This document shows positions 17,953 to 28,200 of a stretch of DNA of 64,000 bases, piece by piece. How positions within the stretch are numbered: the stretch's first letter is position 1; each line of letters starts with the position of its first letter. A program made the translations under genes and the position numbers. The notes below the pieces were generated by a model, which worked only from the letters and a program-made list of their open reading frames with translations, was not told the DNA's origin and did no database searches. This stretch comes from Amazonocrinis nigriterrae CENA67 (GTDB taxonomy: Bacteria > Cyanobacteriota > Cyanobacteriia > Cyanobacteriales > Nostocaceae): contig NZ_JAECZC010000102.1 in the NCBI RefSeq assembly GCF_016056305.1, forward strand, positions 12,884 to 76,883, given 5' to 3'.

Positions 17953-19263
17953 ATGCAAGCAGAATATCGGCAGCGTCGCGAACAGTTAATGGCAAAAATT
18001 GGTAATGGCACTGGAATTTTTCGCAGTGCGCCAATGGCAGTGATGCACAACGATGTCGAATACGCTTATCGTCAAGACAGTGATTTTTTCTATCTGACTG
18101 GCTTTAACGAACCCGAAGCGGTGGCTGTATTGGCGCCACATCATGCAGAACATCGGTTTGTGCTGTTTGTCCAACCCAAAGATAGAGAAAAAGAAGTTTG
18201 GACTGGTTATCGCTGTGGGGTAGATGCAGCCAAAGAAATTTATGGTGCAGATGAAGCTTACCCCATCACGGAACTGGATGAAAAGTTGCCGCAATATCTA
18301 GAAAAAGCCGATCGCATTTATTATCACTTAGGACGCGATCGCAGTTTTAATGACAAAATTTTGGGGCATTACCAAAGTTTACTGCGGACTTATCCCAAAC
18401 GCGGTACAGGGCCAATTGCCATTGAAGACACTGGGCCAATCCTCCACAGCATGAGACTAATTAAAAGTGAAGCTGAGTTGTCACTAATGCGTCAAGCTGC
18501 CGCGATCGCTATTGAAGCACACAATCATGCAATGGAGTTCGCTGCACCCGGACGTTATGAGTATGAAATCCAGGCGGAGATAGAACACATCTTTCGCTTG
18601 CGGGGTGGCATGGGGCCGGCTTATCCTTCAATTGTGGCTTCCGGTGTCAACGCTTGTGTACTGCACTACATCGAGAATGTACGGCAGATACAGGATAAAG
18701 ACTTGCTGTTAATCGATGCTGGTTGTGCTTATGGTTATTACAACTCTGATATTACCCGCACATTTCCCGTAGGGGGTAAGTTTACGCCAGAACAAAAGGC
18801 ATTGTATGAGATTGTTTTATCAGCACAAAAACAAGCGATCGCGCAAGTACAGCCAGGTAATACCTTCAAGTCAGTTCACGACACCGCAGTCCGTGTACTT
18901 ACGGAAGGCTTAGTTGAACTTGGTATCCTCAAAGGCGAAATTGACAAGTTAATTGAGGAAGAAAAATACAAACCATATTACATGCACCGCACCAGTCATT
19001 GGTTAGGTTTGGATGTCCATGATGTGGGTGTTTACCAACATGGTGAGGACAAACCGCAGATTTTGCAACCTGGTCAAATTCTCACAGTGGAACCAGGAAT
19101 TTACATTGTCCCAGATACGAAACTAGCAGAAGACCAGCCAGAAACAGATCGTCGCTGGGTTGGCATTGGCATTCGCATCGAAGATGATGTATTAGTTACA
19201 CCTAATGGACATGAGGTTTTAACTGCTGGCGTTCCCAAAGAAGTAGATGAAGTAGAAAGATGA
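17953..19263 (+). CDS. pepP: Xaa-Pro aminopeptidase (aminopeptidase P)
   Basis: Dinuclear-metal aminopeptidase removing N-terminal residues before proline. 436 residues from ATG 17953; a TTG six codons earlier is less likely. The N-terminal creatinase-like domain spans about 1-170. The pita-bread domain keeps the ligands: Asp (LLIDAG), Asp (NSDITRTF), His (HWLGLDVHD), Glu (TVEPGIYI) and Glu (GIRIEDDV). It is monocistronic, with inverted STRR repeats after the stop. Confidence 0.93.
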   Translation: MQAEYRQRREQLMAKIGNGTGIFRSAPMAVMHNDVEYAYRQDSDFFYLTGFNEPEAVAVLAPHHAEHRFVLFVQPKDREKEVWTGYRCGVDAAKEIYGADEAYPITELDEKLPQYLEKADRIYYHLGRDRSFNDKILGHYQSLLRTYPKRGTGPIAIEDTGPILHSMRLIKSEAELSLMRQAAAIAIEAHNHAMEFAAPGRYEYEIQAEIEHIFRLRGGMGPAYPSIVASGVNACVLHYIENVRQIQDKDLLLIDAGCAYGYYNSDITRTFPVGGKFTPEQKALYEIVLSAQKQAIAQVQPGNTFKSVHDTAVRVLTEGLVELGILKGEIDKLIEEEKYKPYYMHRTSHWLGLDVHDVGVYQHGEDKPQILQPGQILTVEPGIYIVPDTKLAEDQPETDRRWVGIGIRIEDDVLVTPNGHEVLTAGVPKEVDEVER

Positions 19264-19299
19264 AAAAATGAGAATGGTAAATAAGCTGTTCCACTTGTA

Positions 19300-19420
19300 T
19301 TGACAGATGACTGATGACTGATGACAGATAATAGTTATCAGTCATCGGTCATCAGTTAACGGTCTTGTATTAATAGATGACTGAATAACTGTCATCTGTC
19401 ATCGGTCATCAGTTATCAAT
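19300..19420. repeat. STRR repeats of the GATGACT type, inverted
   Basis: Short GATGACT/GATGACA units near 19305-19325 are followed by complementary GTCATCGGTCATCAG runs at 19338-19352 and 19395-19415, so the spacer can fold. It lies between convergent pepP and the truncated gene. Confidence 0.6.
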
Positions 19421-19456
19421 TTTTTAGATGTGCTTTAGTTGACATTGCCAAAATAT

Positions 19457-19714
19457 TTAAGAACACCCTTCAACATATTCAACTTCTGGCAATTTACCCG
19501 ACCGAAACTGAGTGACACGCTTGCCATCAGTCTCAAATACTAAGCGATAATTCTGGTCAGCGCGGTCTTTGGGAATGAATGTTAAATAGTGTCCACCTTG
19601 CACATATTTATGAGGAGTGACTCGAATTTGTTCTGGGTAAAGTGATTTGATTCGAGCTTCGCTATCTCCTATTTTTGCACCTTTAAGAGTAGTAATTTTG
19701 CTATTTATCCACAA
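19457..19714 (-). pseudogene. Truncated gene, C-terminal domain only
   Basis: 85 codons that read like the end of a longer cyanobacterial protein: TLKGAKIGDSEARIKSLYP, then PHKYVQGGHYLTFIP, ending PEVEYVEGCS. The only possible start is TTG at 19714, and a TAG lies three codons upstream in frame. No upstream domain is found on this strand, so the 5' part seems lost. I do not know the parent family. It could instead be a short functional gene. Confidence 0.5.
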
Positions 19715-19908
19715 TCTACTCTAAATACACAACTTTCCGTCACTATAAAGGCAAACTCCTTCGGTTCTCTCCTAATTATACTTTTATGAGAGTTATAAAA
19801 GAGTATTAAGGATAATGAAAATTTATTAGCTGTTTATTTGCTAATTTAACCACTGCTAGTATCATTTTAAATGACTGATCAATCATATATTACGTAAAAA
19901 CAGAGGAC

Positions 19909-20307
19909 ATGAACATGCTTCAGAAAACGAGAAAAATAATCAGCGTAATACTTCTAGCTATTACATTAGCTATTGGCTTTAGCGCACCCTCGTATGCCGC
20001 AGATACCTTATGTGCTACTGTAACAAGCGAAGCCCAACCACAATCAGGTCAAAAAAATCGCTCAAGTGGAAACTTTTCAACACAAGGCTGTGGCCCTAGA
20101 CTTAAATGGACTTCTCCTCCTCTCATTGTGTATAGAGTTATGAGAGACGTGTCTGGTGGTACAGACCCAGTAATTCTCGGCGCTGTAACTAACGGTTTAG
20201 TAACTAATGCAATAAACGAAAGAAGCTTATATATTGCAAATCCACAGAACGCAAAACAGAGCTTTCAAGTTACTGTGTATAGCACTGATGACCCAACCAA
20301 TAACTAA
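19909..20307 (+). CDS. Small exported protein of unknown function
   Basis: 132 residues with a clear Sec signal (LQKTRKIISVILLAITLAIGFSAPSYA) and likely cleavage after AYA. Two cysteines in the mature part (near LCATV and GCGPR) could form a disulphide. No family was recognised. An AGAGGAC upstream of ATG 19909 is a plausible ribosome site, and a strong terminator follows, so it is a single-gene unit. Confidence 0.7.
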   Translation: MNMLQKTRKIISVILLAITLAIGFSAPSYAADTLCATVTSEAQPQSGQKNRSSGNFSTQGCGPRLKWTSPPLIVYRVMRDVSGGTDPVILGAVTNGLVTNAINERSLYIANPQNAKQSFQVTVYSTDDPTNN

Positions 20308-20353
20308 TTGCTAATGCTCAGCTATTTCATTAGTAGAAAATGAAACTTTATAT

Positions 20354-20386
20354 CAACCTAGTCTAACAGTGCTAGGTTGTTTTTTG
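20354..20386 (+). terminator. Intrinsic terminator
   Basis: CAACCTAG (20354-20361) pairs with CTAGGTTG (20372-20379), followed by six T residues. It ends the small exported-protein gene. Confidence 0.85.
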
Positions 20387-20553
20387 TCTATTGTTTGAAG
20401 GGACGACAAGGGAGGTAAAGAGCTTGTTATAAAAGTGACATACCTTTCAAACCCTGCCGATGAAACTTCTAGTTATTACCAATATAACTCATGATGGTCT
20501 CAACCCATAGTTGATACTTATGAAAAGCAGCCATCTAAAATTTATATAGACAA

Positions 20554-22698
20554 TTAAGGAATTAAAAAATCTAAATGCTCTCCAGATATAAGTTGTAACT
20601 CCTGTGAAGAACCTTGAAGTTTTAAATATCCTTTATCTAGTAACACAATAAAATCAGCGCGTAGAATAACTCTAGGACGATGACTAATGATAATTGTAGT
20701 TTTGCCTTGTCGATAATGTAAAAGTTTATCTAATACCTGTGATTCTAATACAGGATCTAATGCACTGGTAGATTCATCTAAAATTAGTATTGGCGGATCT
20801 GTAACAATTGCTCTAGCTAAAGCTAATCTCTGTTTTTGCCCACCTGACATATTAACACCAAATTCTCCTAATACAGTTTGATAGTTATCTGGTAATTCTT
20901 TAATAAATTCATCTGCACCTGCAATTTGACAGGCTCTAACTATTTGTTCAAATGTAGCATGAGGATAGCTGAAGCGGAAGTTATCTAAAATTGAACGACT
21001 CCAAAATTGGGGTTCTTGTGGTACTAATATTACTTGCTGTCGTCGGCATTCTAAACATAAATCTTTTTGATGATAAATTCCAAAACTGATATTACCAGAT
21101 TCTAGGATATATAGCCCTGCGATGAGCTTTGCTAAAGTGCTTTTACCACAGCCAGATTTACCAATTAATGCTGTAACTTTTCCTCCGGGAATAGTTAAAG
21201 AAAAGTCTTTTAATAAGTCTGCTCTACCTATATGATGAAAGTTAATGTTAGTACATATGATATCAGCATTATCAGGAATTACTGCCCAAGGTTTACCTTG
21301 TTCACTGTGGTCTTCAGGAGTACTGTCAATTACTTCCGTAATACGCTGTGTTGCAGTTTGGACTCTTGCGAATTCATCTACAAAACCTATTACGGTTGAA
21401 ATCAAACCATTAAAATTAGCATTCATAGCATTAAAGGCTAGCAATTGACCAATGGTTAACTCTTGACTAATCACTAGACTACTGCCAAACCACAGTATAG
21501 CCAGATTACTAAAACCTGAAATTAAACCAGAAAATACATTATTGATAATTCCAATGCGGATAGTACTAAAACTCAGATTGGCAAGACTACCAAAACGACT
21601 TTGAATTTCTTCCCAAGCTTGAGGAGCAGCATTTGTACTTTTTAGTGTAACTATACCTTTAAAAGTTTCGACTAACATTGCTTGATTTTCAGCTTGGGTG
21701 ACAATTAAATCACGAATTTTATTTTGTAACCTAGGTAGAAAGGCAATTGTAGATAGAGACATCAACAATGCCATTAACACTGCAAGTCCTAATAATTTAG
21801 GACTATAAAGCAGCATAAAAGCTAGTGATATACCTGCGATAAAAATCTGGCTAGGAAGAGTAATTACAACTTGCGAAACCATCTGGTTAATTTGTTCAAT
21901 ATCCCGCAATCGACTGACAACTTCACCACTGCGGTGGACTTCGTAGTATGTCAGAGGAAGACGCAAAATTTGTCTACCAAATTCTAAAGTTAGCCCTAAT
22001 TCTAAACGTTGAGCAAAGTGGGTAATTAAATTAGACTGTACTAGTTTCAAGGAACTACTAAAGAGGTTCATTGCAACTATGCCAATTCCTACCGTAGTTA
22101 AAAGTTGCAAATCTTTTCTCACTAATACGTCATCGGTAAGAATTTGAATGAGGAAGGGAGTAGCTAGGGAAAGAATTCCCATCACGAGGTTAAGCAAAAA
22201 TGCTTCTGTTAGAATGTGGCGATAAGGTAATATTCGCGTTAAAAAGCGACCAAAGCCTTTAATATTATCTGATTTTTGCTGATAAAAGCGGATTTCATCT
22301 GGAGCTAGCAATAGCATAATGTAATTTGCCCAACTAGTTGCTAACTCTTCACGACTGATATAGCGAATACCAACACTAGGATCGGCAATTACATATTTTT
22401 GACCTTTTTGTCCGTATAAAACTACCCAATGATAGCCTTTCCAATGAATAATCGCAGGCAAAGGTGCTTCATGAAGTTTATCAATTAGTTGTGGTGTAGC
22501 TCTGACTTGACGAGCATTAAATCCCAGGTTTTCTGCACCACGTCTTAAACCTACAAGGGTTGTACCTTGTACTCCTGTACCTACAGCTTCTCGAACGCGA
22601 GCGATCGCAAAATTTCGTCCATAATATTTAGCAATGCTGGCAATACACGCTGCACCGCAATCTTCCTCACTGTGTTGCAAAACAATCTGATATCTCAT
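20554..22698 (-). CDS. C39-peptidase-containing ABC exporter (PCAT)
   Basis: 714-residue bacteriocin-type exporter. It cleaves a leader after a double glycine and transports the product. The C39 peptidase domain (1-130) has Cys14 in EEDCGAAC, the His in HWVVLYG and the Asp in ADPSVG. Membrane helices fill about 160-440. The ATPase domain shows Walker A GKSGCGKST, signature SGGQKQRL and Walker B LILDESTSALD. It is divergent from the microviridin precursor at 23042, whose leader ends in a double glycine, and an HlyD gene follows on that side. It is therefore the likely exporter of that peptide (role of MdnE). Confidence 0.9.
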   Translation of the reverse strand: MRYQIVLQHSEEDCGAACIASIAKYYGRNFAIARVREAVGTGVQGTTLVGLRRGAENLGFNARQVRATPQLIDKLHEAPLPAIIHWKGYHWVVLYGQKGQKYVIADPSVGIRYISREELATSWANYIMLLLAPDEIRFYQQKSDNIKGFGRFLTRILPYRHILTEAFLLNLVMGILSLATPFLIQILTDDVLVRKDLQLLTTVGIGIVAMNLFSSSLKLVQSNLITHFAQRLELGLTLEFGRQILRLPLTYYEVHRSGEVVSRLRDIEQINQMVSQVVITLPSQIFIAGISLAFMLLYSPKLLGLAVLMALLMSLSTIAFLPRLQNKIRDLIVTQAENQAMLVETFKGIVTLKSTNAAPQAWEEIQSRFGSLANLSFSTIRIGIINNVFSGLISGFSNLAILWFGSSLVISQELTIGQLLAFNAMNANFNGLISTVIGFVDEFARVQTATQRITEVIDSTPEDHSEQGKPWAVIPDNADIICTNINFHHIGRADLLKDFSLTIPGGKVTALIGKSGCGKSTLAKLIAGLYILESGNISFGIYHQKDLCLECRRQQVILVPQEPQFWSRSILDNFRFSYPHATFEQIVRACQIAGADEFIKELPDNYQTVLGEFGVNMSGGQKQRLALARAIVTDPPILILDESTSALDPVLESQVLDKLLHYRQGKTTIIISHRPRVILRADFIVLLDKGYLKLQGSSQELQLISGEHLDFLIP

Positions 22699-23041
22699 TC
22701 TTTTTGGATAACCGGATTTTACCTATATAAAGAAAGTTAACTGAACCAGTAAGAATATAAGTATGATGTAAAAATTGATTATATACTTGACATTTTTATA
22801 CAAAAGCCAATATTAAGAAAAGTTTCATTTCTCAAATTTTCTGCCATTAAATGCTGAATTTCTGTATAAATTCGCTTGTGTTCAATAGTTTTTTAATCAC
22901 TTGGGATTGACTTATTCTACAAGTTATTTTAATTCTCAATTAAATCTTGTTTAAGATAAAATAAACACTTGTAATTTCAAAATCTATGTAATAGTATTGA
23001 GAGCAGTATAAATTTACAATTCCTTTCCCAAGGAGGTATTT
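22699..23041. promoter_or_regulatory. Divergent promoter region and strong RBS of the microviridin precursor
   Basis: 343 AT-rich bases between the exporter and the precursor. A strong ribosome site AAGGAGG at 23031-23037 sits six bases before ATG 23042, in keeping with high expression of a small peptide. No specific operator was recognised. Confidence 0.6.
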
Positions 23042-23296
23042 ATGTCAGAGGCTAAACCAGAAAATTTAAATTCACAAGCAGTTCCATTCTTCGCTCGATT
23101 TTTAGAAGGGCAAAACTTTGAAGACCTCTCTGATCAAGAATCAGAAGCAGTCAGCGGTGGATGTACAGTTCAAACTAAGAAATATCCTTCTGATAATGAA
23201 GAGTTTGTTACTCTGAAGTATCCTTCAGATGGTGAAGATGGTGGTGGCGGTTTTTATGAAACTCTGAAGTATCCTTCAGACGGGGAAGAAGCATAA
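23042..23296 (+). CDS. mdnA: Multi-core microviridin (graspetide) precursor peptide
   Basis: 84-residue ribosomal peptide precursor. The leader carries PFFARFLEG (residues 15-23), the helix bound by microviridin ATP-grasp ligases, and ends in SGG (38-40), a double-glycine cleavage site. The rest contains three cores: TKKYPSDNEE (45-54), TLKYPSDGED (57-66) and TLKYPSDGEE (74-83). Each has the Thr, Ser and Lys donors and the Asp and Glu acceptors for two esters and one lactam. A Gly-rich spacer separates cores 2 and 3. The products of this family are protease inhibitors. Exporter and adaptor genes flank it, but no ligase (mdnB/mdnC) or acetyltransferase is in the window. Confidence 0.93.
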   Translation: MSEAKPENLNSQAVPFFARFLEGQNFEDLSDQESEAVSGGCTVQTKKYPSDNEEFVTLKYPSDGEDGGGGFYETLKYPSDGEEA

Positions 23297-23604
23297 TGCT
23301 TTATCCTATAGAATAAATACCTAGTTTTGAGTACATCAAAGTTGCAGCTTTGAAAAATATTTTCAGCACATGAATACTATTAGCTTTGTCAACCTCTTCT
23401 AGAGTTTGGCAAAGCTAATTAATATCAAGGTTTGGCTTTTAGTGCTTAGAGTATGTTTACAAAATCATTTTGAATACTCAAATTCTGGCTTGAGGGGGAG
23501 TTGGGTAAAACGAAAAATCTGATGTTTTCAGCTTTGTTGGAGGTTGATTATACTCAGATTTTACCTCAAATGTAAATTTGAGAATTGATATACATCATTA
23601 TTAT
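23297..23604. other. Spacer between precursor and HlyD with hairpin
   Basis: About 308 bases. An inverted repeat ATTAGCTTTG (23379-23388) / CAAAGCTAAT (23410-23419) could attenuate transcription between the abundant precursor message and the adaptor gene. No second precursor or ligase fragment was found here. Confidence 0.5.
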
Positions 23605-25110
23605 ATGTCTGGTGCAGATTTACCATCAATTTCCAATCCCAAACCACAAGGAGTAACTCATCCAGACTCCCTGCATCTTGCTACCCCCAATGAATTTTTA
23701 CCTCCAATTAGCTACTGGACAACGATGGGAGGAGTTGTGCTTTTGGGCATCTTTGGTACTGCCATTAGCCTTGCAGGTATCCTGAAATACAAAGTCACGA
23801 TTCAAGCCCCAGCCACAATTCGTCCAGCTGGAGAACTGCGCCTAGTACAGTCGCCAATAGAAGGAACAATTAAAAGTATTGCTGTACAAGTAAATCAAGC
23901 AGTCAAACAGGGACAGGTTATTGCTGTGATTGACGATAACCGTCTGCAAACCCAAAAAAGCCAACTACAAACGAACATACAGCAAGCTACATTGCAACTA
24001 TCTCAACTCGATGCCCAAATTCGTGCTTTAGATGAGCAAATAGCAGCAGAGAAATATCGGCTTAAGCGTGCTGTTGCTTCTATTCAAGCTGAAGTCAACC
24101 GCAACCAAAGAGATTTCCGAGACAGACAAATCACCTCTGTAGCCCAAGTCAAAGAAGCAGAAGCAAATTTGCAGCAAGCACAAAAGGAATTGCAAAAAAG
24201 CCAAGCACAGTTAAAATCGGCTCAAGCATCTTTAAAATCCAGCGAAGCTTCTTTAAAGGCAGCCAAGGCTAAGCGAGGCAGATATCAACCCTTAGTCCAA
24301 ACTGGTTCTATTTCTCAAGATCAATTTCAAGAAGTACAGCTAGCAGTTGAACAACAGCAACAACTTTTAGAATCGCAAAAAGCTACTGTAGAAGAACGTA
24401 CTCAAGCAGTCCAACAACAGCAACAAGCAGTAGCAGCAGCAACCGCTAAACTACAAGGGACATACCCTGTTCTTAATCCCAGCGATGCTGATGTGACAAT
24501 TTCTCAAGAGAAAATTGCTACTGAAACAGCTACGGGTAGAGCCAGTTTAGGTAGATTATATCAAGAACGAGAGCAACTAATACAGCAAAAACTAGAAATT
24601 CAAAAGCAAACAAGCCGCGATCGCAAGGAATTACTCCAAACTAGTCGAGACATTGCCAGTACAGTAATTCGTGCCCCGGCATCTGGTATTATCCAAGAAC
24701 TAAATTTGCGTAACGCTTTGCAAGTACTACGCTCTGGTGATGCGATCGCTCAAATTTCTCCAACTGACTCACCTTTAATAATTAAGGCATTGGTAGAGTC
24801 TCAAGATATCCGTAAGGTAGAAAACGGTCAAGAAGTACAACTGCGAGTCTATGGCTGTTCTTATACTGATTTTGGTACTCTTCAAGGTCAAGTAAAAGCT
24901 ATTTCTCCAGATGTCATCACGTCTTCAGATAAAGACAAAAATACTGCTGTTTACGAAGTGACTATCCAACCAGAAAAATTAATTTTAACTGCCAAAAATC
25001 GTAATTGCGCCATTCAATCTGGTATGGAAGCTAGAGCAGACATTATTTCTGAGCAAGAAACAGTACTCAACTTTATCCTGAGAAAAGCAAGAATTTTGTC
25101 CAATTTATAA
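23605..25110 (+). CDS. HlyD-family membrane fusion protein
   Basis: Periplasmic adaptor linking an inner-membrane exporter to the outer membrane. 501 residues from ATG 23605 (a TTG at 23578 is possible). One membrane helix lies near residues 40-62 (GGVVLLGIFGTAISLAGIL). Lipoyl-like halves follow (VQSPIEGTIKSIAVQVNQAVKQG and VIRAPASGIIQELNLRNAL), with a long coiled coil of Gln/Ala/Lys between about 120 and 350. Its partner is probably the C39 ABC exporter at 20554, making a tripartite export system for the microviridin. Confidence 0.88.
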   Translation: MSGADLPSISNPKPQGVTHPDSLHLATPNEFLPPISYWTTMGGVVLLGIFGTAISLAGILKYKVTIQAPATIRPAGELRLVQSPIEGTIKSIAVQVNQAVKQGQVIAVIDDNRLQTQKSQLQTNIQQATLQLSQLDAQIRALDEQIAAEKYRLKRAVASIQAEVNRNQRDFRDRQITSVAQVKEAEANLQQAQKELQKSQAQLKSAQASLKSSEASLKAAKAKRGRYQPLVQTGSISQDQFQEVQLAVEQQQQLLESQKATVEERTQAVQQQQQAVAAATAKLQGTYPVLNPSDADVTISQEKIATETATGRASLGRLYQEREQLIQQKLEIQKQTSRDRKELLQTSRDIASTVIRAPASGIIQELNLRNALQVLRSGDAIAQISPTDSPLIIKALVESQDIRKVENGQEVQLRVYGCSYTDFGTLQGQVKAISPDVITSSDKDKNTAVYEVTIQPEKLILTAKNRNCAIQSGMEARADIISEQETVLNFILRKARILSNL

Positions 25111-25290
25111 TGAATTGAAGGAAAACAGTTATTCCTTGTTATTCATAGTTTTTTGTCAGGACTTAGGCACACTCTACGCATTCTTGGCGTCAGGGATTAA
25201 AAACGAACAAAAAGGGTTTTACTCCCCTCTCATTGAAGGAGAGGGGCCGGGGGAAAGGTCAAAACAGCACTTGTGGAACTCGCGTTAAAA

Positions 25291-28200
25291 TTACTTCACT
25301 CCTGCTAACTGCTGCAAATTTTTATCCTGTTCATTTAGCTGTGATAAGGATGTATTGACTTTATCTTTACTAGATTCTACATTATCTTTATTTAAATTAC
25401 TAATAGTTTCTTTTACCTTATTGGTTAAATTATTAATAGTTTCTTTGACATCATTTGCCACCGTTAAAGTCTCTAAAGTTTTATCAACTTCATTCAGAGA
25501 TGAATTGTTTTCTTTCTCTAAAATATTTAAGACTACTTTAGTAGTACCAACATCATTATTAATTTTACTTAGTAACTTCCTAGATAGATGATCGATAGTA
25601 GCTATTGTCTGTTTTTGAACAGCTTCTTCCTTTTCTGCATACTGAATAGCAATCAATGCTAAGCCAGCGATATACTCTAGTTTTTGCAAGTTGACTTTTG
25701 TAAATTCTTTATTTTCATAACTTGCAACAATCAGCACACCCCGTAAATCGCCATTTTTATCTAAAAGTGGTACACTTAGTTCTGAATTAGCACCATGAAA
25801 GTATGGTTTGTAGTTTTGTTGAATTTTGATATCATTTACGATTCGCGATTTTTCATATGTTTTGACTTCTTCCCAACTAGCAACACTTTTACTTACCTGT
25901 GTGTTTGGATAACCGAATGTAATAAGTTTTTCGGTATTTGGAGGACAAGTACTAATTTCTCCTACCTCTGCGCCTGTGATTTCTACAGCTTTTTCGACAA
26001 CTAACTTTAGAGTCTCCTGTTCTGTTATTATCTGGCGTTCAATACTGTCTAAACTTTGCATCCATCTATAATTATGAATAGCAGTAGCAGCTGAAGATGC
26101 CAAAGAGTCAATTATTTGCTTTTCCTCATTTGAGAAGCGGTGAATTCGTCGGTAGTTAATAAACATGACACCGACTATATCATTATTTGCTTTCAACAAT
26201 ATGCCTGCTGCGGATAGAATTTTTTCTCTTTGAGCAAATGATGAATCTTTGAAAATGGGTTCATCAACAATTTGAGAAGCATAAATATTTTTTCCACCCT
26301 GAATGAGCATCTGTGTAACAGTATGCTCATTAGTTTCTATTCGCATTTTATCTTCATCTAGAAATTTACCCGCGACAGTAGGTGGAGTGTGCAGTCTTTC
26401 TCCTATTTGAAAAAACTCATAAATAATCACAACATCTGCTGCCAAAGCATTCATTGCATTCCAAGCAATATAATTTACTAAGTTGCTGCCTATCTCATTG
26501 AAAGATTGTGTAATAGATTGTAAGGCAGATAACTGACGAGCTTCTTCACGCACTCTTTGATATTTGATGACACTAGTTATAGCATCAACAGCTTTCTCAA
26601 CAAAATATTTTCCTAGACGTATTAGCTCTTTAGTAAACTGAGATTCTTCTCTAAAATGGACATATAATACTCCTTTCAAAATAGTGTTTAATTGTTCATC
26701 TTCTTGTTTCCTAATAGTAGATATACTACGTGGTATTATTTCATCAATGGTATTAATTAATAAAGGAAAAGCGGCATAAGCTTTAACACCTCTTAAATGA
26801 GCTTTTTCACTAAAGATGATATTACAATTATTCTTTGTTTGAGAATAATATAATACTTGAACTTGTTTTTGATCAATGGCTAGCTGTCCCAAACCATTAT
26901 TGCGAGGAGAAAATTCATCCAATGGTTTAGCACCAATATCACCTTTAAACACTTCATATATATATTTTCCTTCTTGTCTTCCTTGCGGCTCCCATAAAAA
27001 GTGCAACGTAGCTAAATTAGCATTAAAAAAACGCCTAGCACTTTCAGCAATAGTTTCTAAAACATAATGTAGGCTGATTCGACGAATCTTCAATGCTTGC
27101 TCAGCAAGCAGTTGAGCAAGCAGGCTTGCTTGCTCGGATGTAATTAATCTATCACGATTTTCATACCCTGCTTCCAACGTGCCAATAATTTGAGGCGTAG
27201 CATTTGAAGGTGGTTGTTTCATGTAGAAAACTGTACGCCCATCTTGTTGTTTTTGTATAAAATTTTCTTGCCAATCATAGGACTGAAACCAGTCCACTAT
27301 CACATCCTTTTTTTCGTCATAAAATAGAAAGATGGGAGTAAAAATACGAATAAGTTTGTCATGTCCAAACCTATCATATACACCTCGGTCAAATCGATCA
27401 TCCCATCCACTAATAATTTCAGTTTGACCAGTTTTAACTATATCAGCCTGAATATCTCTTAATTTTTCGTTTTCTTGAATAGGATGCCTGACTCGATCAA
27501 CCAATTGTTTAGCTATGCCAGTTCCATACACTGTTTCGATAGTATTCTGTTCTGGCATAACTAATGATATACTAATAAAATCAAATTTAAATTTTTCTTC
27601 AATTTTTTTACATATATCATCAAATATAATTTCTGATCTATCAAGTTCTGAAGCGGCTGATATGATTTTTTGATCAGCTTTTATAAGTTCCTCAAATGTT
27701 TTGATAGAATTATTTCTTCTATTGATACTATTCAAACAATTTATCTGATCAGCATCCTGCGAATCAACATTTGTCAGATTAGCATTACTCAAGTTAGCAT
27801 CTGTGCAATCGGTATCAATGAAATTAGCATTACTCAGATTGGAATTATCTAATTTAGCACCGCTTAAGTTAGTTCCAGCTAAAATTGCACCACTTAAATC
27901 AGTGTTTCTTAGATCGGCATGATTAAAGTCTACATTTGTCAAATTAGTATCAATTAAATTAGCATTACTTAAGTTAGAATTTTCCAATATAGCACCACTC
28001 AAGTCAGCGCCTCTCAAGCAAGCATCAATCAGATTAGCTTTTGTCAAGTCAGCGCCTCTCAAGCAAGCATTAATCAGATTAGCTTTCGTCAGATCAGCAC
28101 CACTGAGGTTAGCATTAATGAGGTCAGCTCCTATGAGGTCAGCGCCACTGAGGTTAGCATTAGTGAGGTTAGCTCCTGTCAAGTCAGCACCACTGAGGTT

